Positions 45,346 to 56,065 of a stretch of DNA of 64,000 nt are shown piece by piece. The translations under genes were made by a program, and so were the position numbers. The stretch's first letter is position 1. Each line of letters opens with the position of its first letter. Under the pieces are notes generated by a model. It saw only the letters and a program-made list of their open reading frames with translations, was not told where the DNA came from and made no database searches. This DNA is from Diphasiastrum complanatum (Eukaryota > Streptophyta > Lycopodiopsida > Lycopodiales > Lycopodiaceae), in NCBI GenBank assembly GCA_029204225.1, contig CM055106.1, positions 35,438,361-35,502,360 on the forward strand, read 5' to 3'.

Positions 45346-46034
45346 TGGGAGGGCTGTTCCACAATATTGCTGCTCTCTTCTCCATTCGCGTTCTTCCATC
45401 TCCCTTGCCCCATCAGATACTGCATCAACAAAATCGACACAAGTCTTTTGTAGAGCTCTCTTATCAGTATCATAAAATTTGTCTTTTCTTAATATTTTAA
45501 TCATACTGTCAAGCTTCCTCCATACAACAACTTTCAATAATCTAGATTTGCTGGTCACCCCTAAGTCTTGAGTGGCAGCAATGATATCTTTCCAAACTGA
45601 GTGTTGAATATTAGAAGCCTTACCGATATGGTTTGATAGGAATCAACGTGCTTTTGCTCCTCCTATGCTTGGCTTTGTAGGCATATTTTCTAACTTTCTT
45701 GAATGTTTTTCATCTTTTTGTATTTTGACATGTCTCTTATGAAGTCCTGCTTTCGATAAAACATCTTCTAATCGACAAATAGCTTTCTTTGTTGATGATG
45801 TTGGCTTATTATTCCATGCAAAAACTATATGAAGATAAAGAGCTTCTCTATTATCCTAACTTTTGCATGAAGAGTGCAAACATGCACATATTTCAAGGGA
45901 ATAGGCAATACAGGCTTCCAGTTTAGATCTGCATTTTCTCTAGTAATTCTTGTACTTCTAGTTACATCTTTTTCCATTTTCATGTAGTATAAACAAGGAT
46001 GTTTAGATGTAGCACTATGAGAAACATTATACAT
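45346..46034 (-). pseudogene. Unidentified coding segment with one stop and one frameshift
   Basis: On the minus strand a coherent protein-like reading runs from about 46010 (TSKHPCLYYMKMEKD) through LPIPLKYVHVCTLHAKV near 45885, a one-base frameshift near 45850, KAICRLEDVLSKAGLHKR near 45770, an in-frame TGA at about 45641, and VWKDIIAATQDLGV near 45570, ending with a Glu/Arg-rich tail and stop near 45346. About 225 residues are covered. The lesions are few, so it decayed recently. I do not recognise a family; it could be a host-gene fragment or part of an unfamiliar transposon protein. It lies next to Gypsy-1 with no LTR or TIR of its own. Confidence 0.5.
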
Positions 46035-46099
46035 GCATTCAATGTTTTCAAATCACCTGCTAAGTGTGTTACACCGGTGCCTCAAAGGGCTCTGGGACT

Positions 46100-46982
46100 T
46101 GAGCGGTTTCCCCAACACGCGCTTAAGTTTAACATTCATCCATCATGCACTTACGTAAAAGCCAACTCAGAAATGTCACAAGCTTAACCATTCAGACTTA
46201 AGAAAACTAGAATCCCAACCAACCCAAAAGCCAACTTAGAGTCCGTCCCCAAAAGGTAACCAAAGGCAAAGACAAGCCACACATGAAACCCAAGGCATAG
46301 TGGTCGCCAAACTGACCAATTGGCATAGCGGCAAGCCCCACGTCATTGACGAGGACCCTTAGGCATCGGCGACGCAAAAAGATTGTAGTAAGGGTCCTTC
46401 CACTTGGACCAGTCCCGAAGGCGAAACCGAAATGGTAATCATCCCCAAGGATCAACTTTATTAGATTTGGAAGAGGTTACATTCATACGTAGACTGACCG
46501 GTCTCGGGGCCACCGACACATGCTGGGCATTGTGCCTGGCTCGTGCTGGTAGAGGGAGCTGAGACCTGGCGACTGGATTCTTGGCGCTGGTTGAGCTGCC
46601 CAAGTTTCTGTCTGCCGGACTCCCCCTATAGTTGTGCTGTGATTCGGCGCACCCCCTCTGTTCTGAAACATAGTGATTTTTGGTAAAGCACGCTTTTAGG
46701 ACTTAGTTTTTATTTTGCTGATTAAGCCTGGCAAGCCTGGCAGAATCAGTCTGGCTCCCGGACATGGGTCCCGGGAGCCGTCCCGGCGGCAGAATCAACT
46801 TGCCCCCTGACTAGGCCATGACTCGAGCTCCAGAGCTAGCTCATGACTTGTGACTACTTGACTGGCTCACCATAGGTCGGAGGCTCAGTCCTTGACGTTA
46901 TAACTTGCTCTGGGACCTTAGGGAACGTCACCCCTTAGAGTCTTACAGGGCACGTTGGGTGCACCAGAGTCAGCTTTACAAC
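46100..46982 (-). repeat. Gypsy-1 3' LTR
   Basis: In plus orientation it runs TGAGCGGTTTCC to GCTTTACAACA. The adjoining TCCTCCCCTC is the polypurine tract of the minus-strand element. Confidence 0.88.
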
Positions 46983-47224
46983 ATCCTCCCCTCGTTTGAA
47001 AAAGCTGATGTCCTCATCAGGGCCAAACTAGACCTAGGACGTATGGCACGGGCTTAATTCACTGGCCTTAACAACTTTGAATTAAAAAATTTGTTGGTAG
47101 TAGCACAGGAAAAGTGTAGATAAAGTTCACTTATATAAAACCTGTGTAAAGCTGCAAGTGATTTATTGATATACTTAAGAAAGATACCTGCAGATTCCTT
47201 GAACTTCAAAATGGCCATGAATGT

Positions 47225-50200
47225 TTATGTAGGAGGCATGCCGCCAGGTAGTGCTTTGTGTGCCGATCTAGGAAAATGACTATTGCGTTGGTTCTTCTGC
47301 AGATAATTTGCCAATACTTCAGGGGCTCCCTCCTTAAGTTTGTCTTCGTACTCCCAAGAAGCCTGAATGAGTGGAGGCCATAGCCACTTTACTAGATATT
47401 CGCGTTGAACGCCAGTTCGCTTTCTATGTGTCAATATTTGTTTTGGTACAAGCTGCCTCTTCGTATCATCAAGTGTCGTTGGTGGGTGACGGAGTTCGTG
47501 TTGCCGATCAAATCGCTCATATGGTTTGTACCGTTTGAGTAATGAGATATGAAACACATTGTGTATATCCAAGCTGGATGGCAGCGCCAATCGATAAGCC
47601 ACTAGGTTGATCTTCTTGGTGACATAATATGGCCCCACATAAGGTCGAAGGAACTTATGAGAGAAACCTTTTGGTAACGCAATGCTCTTTGTGTTCAACC
47701 ACACTTGATCACCTTCCTCAAATTCTAGTTCTCATCGATGTGAATTTACGTCAGCTGCCATACTTCTTCGAGACTGCTCTAAAAATGACTTCACCTCTGT
47801 CAGCTTTGTGTGCCACTCTTTAATGAATTCCTCCATAGTGGGTACTGGAGTTTCTTGCACTCCTGTAAGAAAAGAGCTTGGAACAATCGGTAGCCGACCA
47901 TTGCTTATCTCGAAGGGTGCCCTTCCAATAGATCTGTTCACTTGGTTGTTATGTGCAAACTCAAGAATATCCAAGTAGTTGACCCAATCGGATTGTCCCA
48001 AGTGACATAATTTCGTAAATATTGTTCAATCTGTCGATTGACTCATTCCGTTTGCCCATCTGTCTGAGGGTGATATGCAGTGCTGAAATTCAGTCCAGTT
48101 CCCACGAGGCGAAATAGACAAGTCCAAAACTTTCCGACGAACTTGGTGTCTCGGTCAGAAATAATCGTTCTAGGTAGGCCGTGGTATTTGAAGACACATT
48201 TGAAAAATAACCTTGCCACTTCTTCAGCTGTCACTGAACTTTTAGTTGGTACCAGATGAACTTGCTTTGAAAAGTGGTCAACCACCACATAAATTGAGTC
48301 GAAGCCTTGGCACCGTGGTGGTTGAACAATAAAATCCATGCCCACCGAATCCCATGGGTATGCAGGTTGATGTTGTCTGGGACATATACTCTGCGTTGTT
48401 TATAAACAACCATTTGATATTTCCAAGTGAAATGTTTATGAGGCTTTCCCAGCTGGAATTCGATCATTAAGTCCTTCGCCAACGCATCTGCACCATAAAT
48501 CTTCCAAATTTCTTGGAGTAGGCCAGTCACCTGAGTTGTCACCATTGCCATCAAGTGTTCTTGTCTACTTAATGCGTCCGCTACCACATTGTTCTTTCCC
48601 GCCATGTGTACAATGTCTATATTGAATTTTGAGAGAAAGTTTTGCCATCGCATTTGCTTTGGCGTGAGCATACCTTGGGATGAGAAGTACTTGAGTGATA
48701 CATTATCAGTGAACGTCTTAAAGGGTTTTCCTGCCACATAATGTCTCCAATGCTCCACTGCTTGAACTACTGTGACCATTTCTTTTTCATGAGTTGGCCA
48801 TCGTCGCTCTACGTCACTCAATTTCTTTGAAAAATATGCAATAGGTTTTTCGTCTTGCATCAGCACGGCCCCAATGGCGAATTTCGACGCGTTTGTATGT
48901 ATTTCAAAAGGTTTGCTAAAGTACGGTAAGGCAAGGATGGGTTCTTGAGTGATCCGTTGTTTTAGTTCTTGGAACGCTGCTTCACATTCCGGTGTCCATG
49001 TCATCTTCAGATGAGTCTTGGTCTGCTCCAACAGTGGTGCCACAATTTTGCTAAATGCCTCAATGAATCTTCTGTAAAAGTTACATAAGCCCACAAAGGA
49101 TTTGATGCCGTGAACTATTTTAGGAGCCAGCCAATCAAGATAGTCTTGATCTTCTTAGGATCCATTCGAATTCGTCCGTAGCCTATAACATGTCCAAGCA
49201 AATCAACTTCCTCTACCACAAATTCACATTTTTCTCTTTTTGCGAACAAGTTGTTCTTCCCCAGTTGTTGGAGGACTGTCTTTAAATGTTTAATGTGATC
49301 TTTGAGGCTACGACTAAACACCAAGATGTCGTCGATGTACACAATAACAAATTCATCTAAGCAGTCTTGAAAAATGTTGTTCATCAACGTGCAAAAAGTG
49401 GCTGGTGCGTTTGTTAGACCGAACGACATCACTCTGAATTCGTGGCTCCCATACCGTGTTCGAAAAGCAGTTTTGTGCCCATCGCCTTTAGCTATTAAAA
49501 TTTGGTGATATCCAGATCTAAGATCTATTCGGCTAAAATATCTGGCGTGTTTGAGCTGGTCAAACAGGTCATCAATTCTAGGCATGGGATACTTGTTCTT
49601 GATGGTACCTTTGTTGGGCATGCAGTAATCCACACACATCCGCAATGTCTTGTCCGTCTTTTCCACGAATAATACTGGGGCTCCAAAAGGCGAAGCACTG
49701 GGTCTAATGAATCCTTTGTCTATCAATTCACCAAGTTGTCATTTCAGTTCCACCAACAGTTCTTGGGACATCCTATAGGGTGCTCGTGAAGTTGGTTCTG
49801 TTCCTGGTACCAACTCAATCTTATGGTCCACTGGTCTTCGAGGAGGTAACTTAGTTGGGAGTTCTTTCGGAAACACATCGCTAAATTCCTCTAGCAAATC
49901 TGCCACCTCCTTTGGCAAGTTTTTCTGTTGTGTGTTTTTCTCTTCTAGAACCTCTCTGCAGATACAAAGAAAGCACTTTGACCTTTTCCCTTTAGCCATG
50001 CTTTTAATCACAGATGCAGCAACCAGATTTTGTTCAATATCGGTGCCCTTAGCATTCCCTCTAGGCAGAGCTTTTGTCATACAAATCTGTCCCTTGTAAT
50101 CCAAGAGAACCAAGTTTGAGCTCCTTCCCAAAAATGCAATACAATGTTCATTTAGCCAAGGAAGGCCCAAAATTACATCGAAGGCATCCATCTCTAAAAT

Positions 50201-50520
50201 CAAAAAGCTAAGTTTAGCCTTCCATCTCCCAATTTGCATCGGGATGTTCAATGTTGCTTTGTTTGCGTCTAGTGCTCCCTTTGTTGTTTCTACCTTGAGC
50301 GTTGATGCTACATTTCTGGTCGGTAAGCTAAACTATTCCACTACGCTCCTTGAAATATAGTTATGTGAAGCTCCGGAGTCGATCATGAAATCTGACTTCC
50401 TCCTCGCGATCTTTCCGGATAGGAATAATAATATTGAACCAATCTTGGGGGTTGCCCCATGGAAGCTCCTTTCCATACTTGTATGTCGTCCACCCACAAA
50501 TGTAAATTCCTCCTTCAACT
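47225..50520 (-). pseudogene. Gypsy-1 pol with chromodomain (broken)
   Basis: In order on the minus strand: protease (MIDSGASHNYIS near 50370), a linker with VILGLPWLNEH, RT with [11 protein letters not shown] and YIDDILVFS near 49335, RNase H near 48900 (first Asp context reads TNAS, not TDAS; ADALSRQ near 48570), integrase core with DRDTKFVGKFW and HPQTDGQTE near 48060, and a chromodomain-like C-terminus (REYLVKWLWPP ... SWEYEDKL) near 47350. Lesions: TGA at about 49736, a frameshift near 49128, a deletion near 48360 that removes the integrase HHCC finger, a stop near 48047, a frame change near 48000 and a stop near 47730. The chromodomain and gypsy domain order identify a chromovirus. Confidence 0.92.
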
Positions 50521-51107
50521 CCCAACTAGATCAGATCACCTGGAAGAATTTAAGCAACATACCAACCAAAGCAAACACAGAGGATCCCTCTCAAGCCACA
50601 TTCCCCTTGAGATCGGACGTAGAACCTTTGCCTAGCTGTGCCCACTCAAATCTATCACAGAATTAGCCCATAGGGAAACATCCATCCAACCATCCATGCT
50701 TTCACCATTAAGCAGCACATTGCCTCAGTCACACCCCACCACTTTTTGGTCGATAGCCCTTATAGCTAAACGATCGGTAGCTATCCTGCACCGGCAGCTA
50801 ACCACCTGTGCTTTACACCCAAATTCGAGCAGCATCTCTGTATCAATGCTTAACCCGTACAATTCGAATATGTCACCCCGCACCCCACAAGACACAGACC
50901 ATGCTTTCACCAACCTAATGGCAACACATTGCCTCATCTGTCCTATGTGCAGACGGCGCCATGCCCGAACCGCGGGAACTGACTATGCTTACACCTCAAG
51001 GGTAGCACCTTGCCTCATCAAGTCCCCCGTTCTACCAACCACCCTGATCGTGGACGCACCCGTGCTTACACTATGGGCAGCACCTTGCGCAACAGTTGTC
51101 CTGACAA
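50521..51107 (-). other. Gypsy-1 5' internal region without gag
   Basis: The space where gag and the PBS should lie is only ~590 bp and encodes no gag-like protein. It contains a set of imperfect repeats, listed separately. The first bases after the LTR in element sense are TTGTCAGGACAACTG, which is not a PBS I recognise. Confidence 0.55.
50690..51100. repeat. Four imperfect CTTRCACC...GCACCTTGCCTCA repeats
   Basis: Related ~36-bp units begin near 50697, 50902, 50986 and 51062. Each has a (T)GCTT(T/A)CAC start, a short variable centre with GGGCAGCAC or similar, and (C/A)TTGC(C/G)(T/C)CA. The spacing is irregular. Confidence 0.65.
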
Positions 51108-52154
51108 TGAGCGGTTTCTCCAACACGCACTTAGGTCTAACATTCATCCATCATGCACTTACGTAAAAGCCAACTCAGAAATGTAACAAGCTTAACCATT
51201 CAGACTTAAGAAAACTGGAATCCCAACCAACCCGAAAGCCAACTCAGAATCCGTCTTCAAAAGGTAACCAAAGGCAAAGACAAGCCACACATGAAACCCA
51301 AGGCATAGTGGTCGCCAAACTGACCAATTGGCATAGCGGCAAGCCCCACACTGTTGACGAGGACTCTTAGGCGCTGGCGACGCAAAAAGATTGTAGTAAG
51401 GGTCCTTCCACTTAGACCAGTCCCGGAGGCGAAACTGAAATGGTAATCATCCCCAAGGATCAACTCTATTAGATTTGGAAGAGGTTACATTCATACATAG
51501 ACTGACCAGTCTCGGGGCCACCAACATGTGCTGGGCATTGTGCCTGGCTCATGCTGGTAGAGGGAGCTGAGACCTGGCGACTGGATTCCTGGCGCTGGTT
51601 GAGCTGCCCAAGTTTCTGTCTGTCGGACTTCCCCTATAGTTCTGTTGTGATTCGACGCACCCCCTCTATTCTGAAACATAGTGTTTTCTAGTAAGGCACG
51701 CTTTTTAGGACTTAGTTTTTGTTTTGCTGATTAAGCCTGGCGACTGGATTCCTGGCGATGGTTGAGCTGTCCAAGTTTCTGTCTGTCGGACTTCCCCTAT
51801 AGTTATGTTGTGATTCGGCGCACCCCCTCTATTCTGAAAGATAGTGCTTTCTGGTAAAGCACGCTTTTTAGGACTTACTTTTTATTTTGCTGATTAAGCC
51901 TGGCAAGCCTGGCAGAATCAGTCTGGCTCTCAGACATGGGTCCCAGGAACCGTTCCGATGGCATAATCAACTTGCTTCATGACTAGGCCATGACTCGAGC
52001 TCCAGAGCTAGCTCATGACTTGTGACTACTTGACTGGCTCACCACAGGTCGGAGGCTCAGTCCTTGACGTTCTAACTTGCTCTGGGACCTTAGGGAGCAT
52101 CACCCCTTAGAGTCTTACAGGGCACGCTGGGTGCACCTGGATCAGCTTACAACA
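51108..52154 (-). repeat. Gypsy-1 5' LTR with internal tandem duplication
   Basis: 1047 bp, colinear with the 883-bp left LTR except for a second copy of 163 bp: units at 51575-51737 and 51738-51900, each starting TGGCGACTGGATTCCTGGCG. The size difference between the LTRs (164 bp) matches this unit. Confidence 0.9.
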
Positions 52155-53194
52155 AAGTGCCATTCAACATTGAAGTCTCCAACTCTTGGAACATTGAGAA
52201 ATCCTCCGTCCATATGGTCCTTAATGATCCTAGGGTAAGATGTCCTAGAGAATATCCATGATAATATATCATGATTTTTTTTTAGTAACTATCCAAAGGA
52301 TAAAACCAACTTAGTTAAAGATTTCTTACTAACATGCACCCTAAACTATCGTCTTATCTAAAATCTTCTGAATGTCCAACATCAAAGACTCTGCAATTTT
52401 GGACTTTACATTGGAAGTAGTATTGTTTATCATGATACACTCAGTGGATTTTCATGTCAATATTGAGCCCAACGACATTCCACTTGAAGCGTTGTCCTTA
52501 ATATTCTGATGAGCTACTAATGTAGATCTGCAAAAAAAACCAGATAGTGAGCAGAACATCATAGTAGGTAAAATAAAACCATATGTCATTGATCACATTA
52601 CAACAAATCAGAATATGCTTATGCACGAATTCTTCTATTTCGATAACCTCCTTTTGAAAGAGTTTGAATATCCTTGCAACTTTGTCGTTTTTGCTTCTTA
52701 CTCCTAGCCTCCTTTTTCTTAGCCACTTCTACATCCTTCATTAATTGTAAGTTTTTTCATACAAATAGATTGTAAGATTGATTACATTTGCTCTAGTTCT
52801 GATTTGATATCGAATGTTATCTTCTATAATGAGTCATTATTTTTTTTAAATTGTTCATTTTCCTCTAAAGTCTTTTGGACATGACAATCTCTTTAAGTTG
52901 ATAAAAAGAGGATATGCGTATCAACTCACATTCTAAAAAGTGAATTTTTTTCATAGAAAACTGATTTCCATAGTTTTGCAATCTCTCACAATATCCTAGT
53001 AATTTAGTATGCCCACTGCATATCCATGTAACTAGATGAGTTATTGAAGAGAATGTGGGATGAGTCAATGTGCTAGGATCTTGAAGATACAATGTTTCGT
53101 CTATCCACAAATCCAAGTTCTTCTTTCTTTCTACCTTATAACGGGAACGATCATCAACAAATATGAATTCCTTGGTCTGTAAAAGTGTCAAATC
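52155..53194. other. AT-rich region between two gypsy elements
   Basis: Only weak open frames, the longest at 52865-53191 (minus), without recognisable motifs. It may be decayed pol sequence of the neighbouring gypsy gag element. Confidence 0.35.
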
Positions 53195-54250
53195 ATTAGG
53201 GATATGCTAATCTCTCCGGATACCCAAGAGCAGATTGACGAGGTCTGGCTATCGGATTCTCTCCATAATGGGGTTCTTGATATCCCATATGGGCATATCG
53301 TTGCTGGATAATCCGAGAATTAAAGTTGCAATAAACAGTCTCATGATCAGGCGAATTACACAAATGGTACATACTGGTTTCTATTCATTTTTTCAATTGA
53401 GGACATTCATTTGTTGTGTGATTGTTCGTACATATGAAACACCAAACATTTTTCTTGGTAGGAAAAGTCTTAGCAAACTTCTCAGGTTCCTTGTTCGCTT
53501 TTCCATGAAAAAATTTCAATACTTTGATCTTCTCATCAAGTTGCGATTGTAACTTTTCCATCTATTTCTGCTAGTTCTTCTCGAGCTTCTCGAACTCATT
53601 GAGCATCATCTCTGTAGTAGCATTGATATTCGTTGATGCAATAGTGGTGGATATCGTAGTGGTCTGCCCTGCCGTATAAGGCAACATACTGATATTTGAC
53701 TTGTCATCTGAATTTTCATTCTCTTCTCGTATTGCATCGTCCATAGCATTTTGCAAAATTGCGTACTCATTAAGGCGTTTCAATTTACGTCTGATCCTTT
53801 TAGGTAGACCTAACAAAAATCACATAATCATGGCATTTTTGTTAATCAACTTGGGTTCGCACTCATATCTGAGTCGTTTAACCCGTTAATGGAATCTCAA
53901 ACCATTTCTCGCTTTCTCATTTTAACTTTACCTAAAAGTAGAAAAGGATCTTCCATAAAGTTCCAAGGTTTGAACTGTGTGATAAGGGCTCGTTTACCAA
54001 TTTTTCAATCCATACGTTCAGTCTCGTCTTGATTATAGTACCAATCTTGTGCTGCACCCATTAAGGCCATTGAAAATAGCTTAAATTTATCTTGAGAAAA
54101 AACTTCACCATAGACTTCACAAGATTCTACATAGATCTGGAGAAATCTAACTAGATTTGTTAATCCATTGCATTTGGGTAGATCCAAACGGATTGATCTC
54201 CTAACAATGATTGGATTGACTTCTTGAGGAGCACCTCTAGGAGCAGCCAT
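53195..54250 (-). pseudogene. Ty3/gypsy Gag remnant
   Basis: Starts MAAPRGAPQEVNPIIVRR at 54250 and holds the Retrotrans_gag-like segment with FKLFSMALMGAAQDWYYNQ near 54060. After a stop and frame changes it continues as IRRKLKRLNEYAILQNAM near 53770 and a Thr/Ile-rich linker, then a zinc-knuckle-like CFICTNNHTTNEC near 53420 with one residue fewer before the His than the usual CX2CX4HX4C. No pol domains could be read downstream. It is separate from Gypsy-1, which lacks gag. Confidence 0.7.
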
Positions 54251-54985
54251 TTTTTTCGAAACAAATCAATCAGACAATGAGATTGGATCTAGATTTTCAA
54301 TCAAGAACTATCTCAATTCAGATCTGTAAAATATCTTTTACTTGACAATAATCTAATTTCTGATTTTTGGAAAAAGATCTATGATCAAGCGATTGACACT
54401 CCTCAAAATGAAAAATTCTCAGAATCAGACTCAAATTGAACCAGATTTGACCAAAAATTTGACAGAGACTTGATCTAGAAAATCAGAACCTAAAATTAGT
54501 ACCAGCGAAGGTTGAAGGTTCAACAATATTATTTTTGGTAAAAAGTCTCTGATCGTATTTTTCTAACAAATGTAATGGAAATAACCTTCGTCGAACTTTC
54601 AGACAGATAATCTGACTTAGATAAATCTAGGGTAGATTTGACGAATGTTCCTAACATATAGAAATACAATTTTTGTAGTTTGGCGAGAGTAAAAATAAAG
54701 ATTTTTTGTAATTCTGACAAAATTAATATTCGTCAAACTCAAGAATGATAACTTATTTTAAATAGAATCTTTAGAAAACTCGATGAAGGATATGGTGAAA
54801 AATCAAGAGTAATACTGGTATTTTGGCAACAAAAAAAACTTTTTTGACAAAAATAGGATAATATGACAACTGATCGTTTGGAAAATCTTCGTCCAACTTA
54901 ATGATTATGAAAAATAGTAAGTGGGACTGACACAGACTCTGACAAAGGTTTAGGCAAAGGTTATTTGCAGAAAATTATGAATTTT
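54251..54985. other. AT-rich leader-like region upstream of the gypsy gag
   Basis: No gene, PBS or LTR end was recognised. It passes gradually into the minisatellite. Confidence 0.4.
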
Positions 54986-54989
54986 CCAA

Positions 54990-55605
54990 ATTCGAGTCTT
55001 CAGAAAAATTCAAGTCTTTGAAAAAAAAAGTTGAGTCTATGAAAAAATCGAATTCTTGAAAAATTCGAATCATGGAAATATTGGAGTCAATTTCAAAAAA
55101 TTCGAGTCTATTGAAAAATTTGAGTCTTGAAAAAAATTTGAGTCTTTGAAAATTTTGAGTCTTTTGAAATTTCAAGTATTGGAAAATTCAAGTCTTGGGA
55201 AAAATTCAAGTTTTTGGAAAATTTTGAATTTTTGAAAAAATTCAAGCCTTTGGAAAAAAGAAAAATTCGAGTCTTTGAAAAAAAAAATTGAGTCTTTAGA
55301 AAAATTCAAGTCCTCGAAACATTCGAGTCTTTGGAAAAAAAAAATTCAAGTTTTTGCCCGTCCATTCGAGTTTTCGAAAAAATTTGAGTATTTTGAAAAA
55401 TTCAAGTCTGTTGAAAAATTTGATCCTTTGAAAAATTTTGAGTCTTTGAAAAAATTCGAGTCTTTTGAAAAATTCGAGTCTTTGAAAAATTTGAGTCTTT
55501 GAAAAAAAAAAATTGAGTCTCTGAAAAATTTTGAGCCTAATTGAAATATTCGAGTCTTTGGAAAAATTCGATTTGCTGGAAAAATTTGAGTCTTCAGAAA
55601 AATGG
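54990..55605. repeat. Degenerate ~18-bp minisatellite
   Basis: About 33 diverged units with consensus close to TTCGAGTCTTTGAAAAA follow each other, with length changes mostly in the A run. Open frames here on both strands (Phe/Glu/Lys/Ser-rich) only reflect the repeat. Confidence 0.9.
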
Positions 55606-55659
55606 TATCGAAAACTTCTGATTTTATATATAAAAAAATTTGTAATTTTCTTAGTTAAT

Positions 55660-55780
55660 TGCGTATCGGAAAATTCTGATATTAGGTATCAAAAAAAAAA
55701 TTGATTTTGGGTATCGAAAAATTACAAATTTCAAAAAATTCTTATTTCGGGTATTGAAAAATTACGAACTTTTGAGTATA
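55660..55780. repeat. Second short repeat, GGGTATCGAAAAATTAC type
   Basis: Three to four imperfect copies of (G)GGTATYGAAAAATTAC follow the minisatellite, near 55660, 55685, 55713 and 55750. Confidence 0.65.
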
Positions 55781-56065
55781 TAATATGATTTCGTTGACCG
55801 CATGCAAGGTATTTGTGTTCTCTTCTATGGCTTGTGTAGTTATCATATCAGGCCATTTATAGACATTCTTATACAGCTATTTAACACTTTTAATATGTAT
55901 GCATATTTCAATATTAATGTGGCATTGAAAGTGCAATGTCAGCCACCTGTTGTATGGCACGACCCACCGATTATCCAAGTCCATACCACGGGTGCGAACC
56001 ATGAGACCATTGTTTTGACGCCTATATAAAACATAGCCATTCACTACTATAGTTTCATCAACAAA

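Larger units (their letters stand above)
46100..52154 (-). mobile_element. Gypsy-1: Ty3/gypsy chromovirus
   Basis: Minus-strand element with LTRs of 883 bp (left) and 1047 bp (right), a polypurine tract (GAGGGGAGGA in element sense) beside the left LTR and protease, RT, RNase H, integrase and chromodomain in gypsy order. Gag is essentially missing. The LTR length difference is explained by one tandem duplication. No clear target-site duplication was found (GGACT against AAGTG), and the usual PBS is not obvious. Confidence 0.88.

Noticed and set aside
54975-55502. Phe/Glu/Lys/Ser-rich ORFs on both strands
   Set aside because: They are generated by the 18-bp minisatellite in frame.
54990-55605. 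Minisatellite as a cluster of heat-shock elements (GAAnnTTC)
   Set aside because: Most units have three bases between GAA and TTC, not two; only a few fit by chance.
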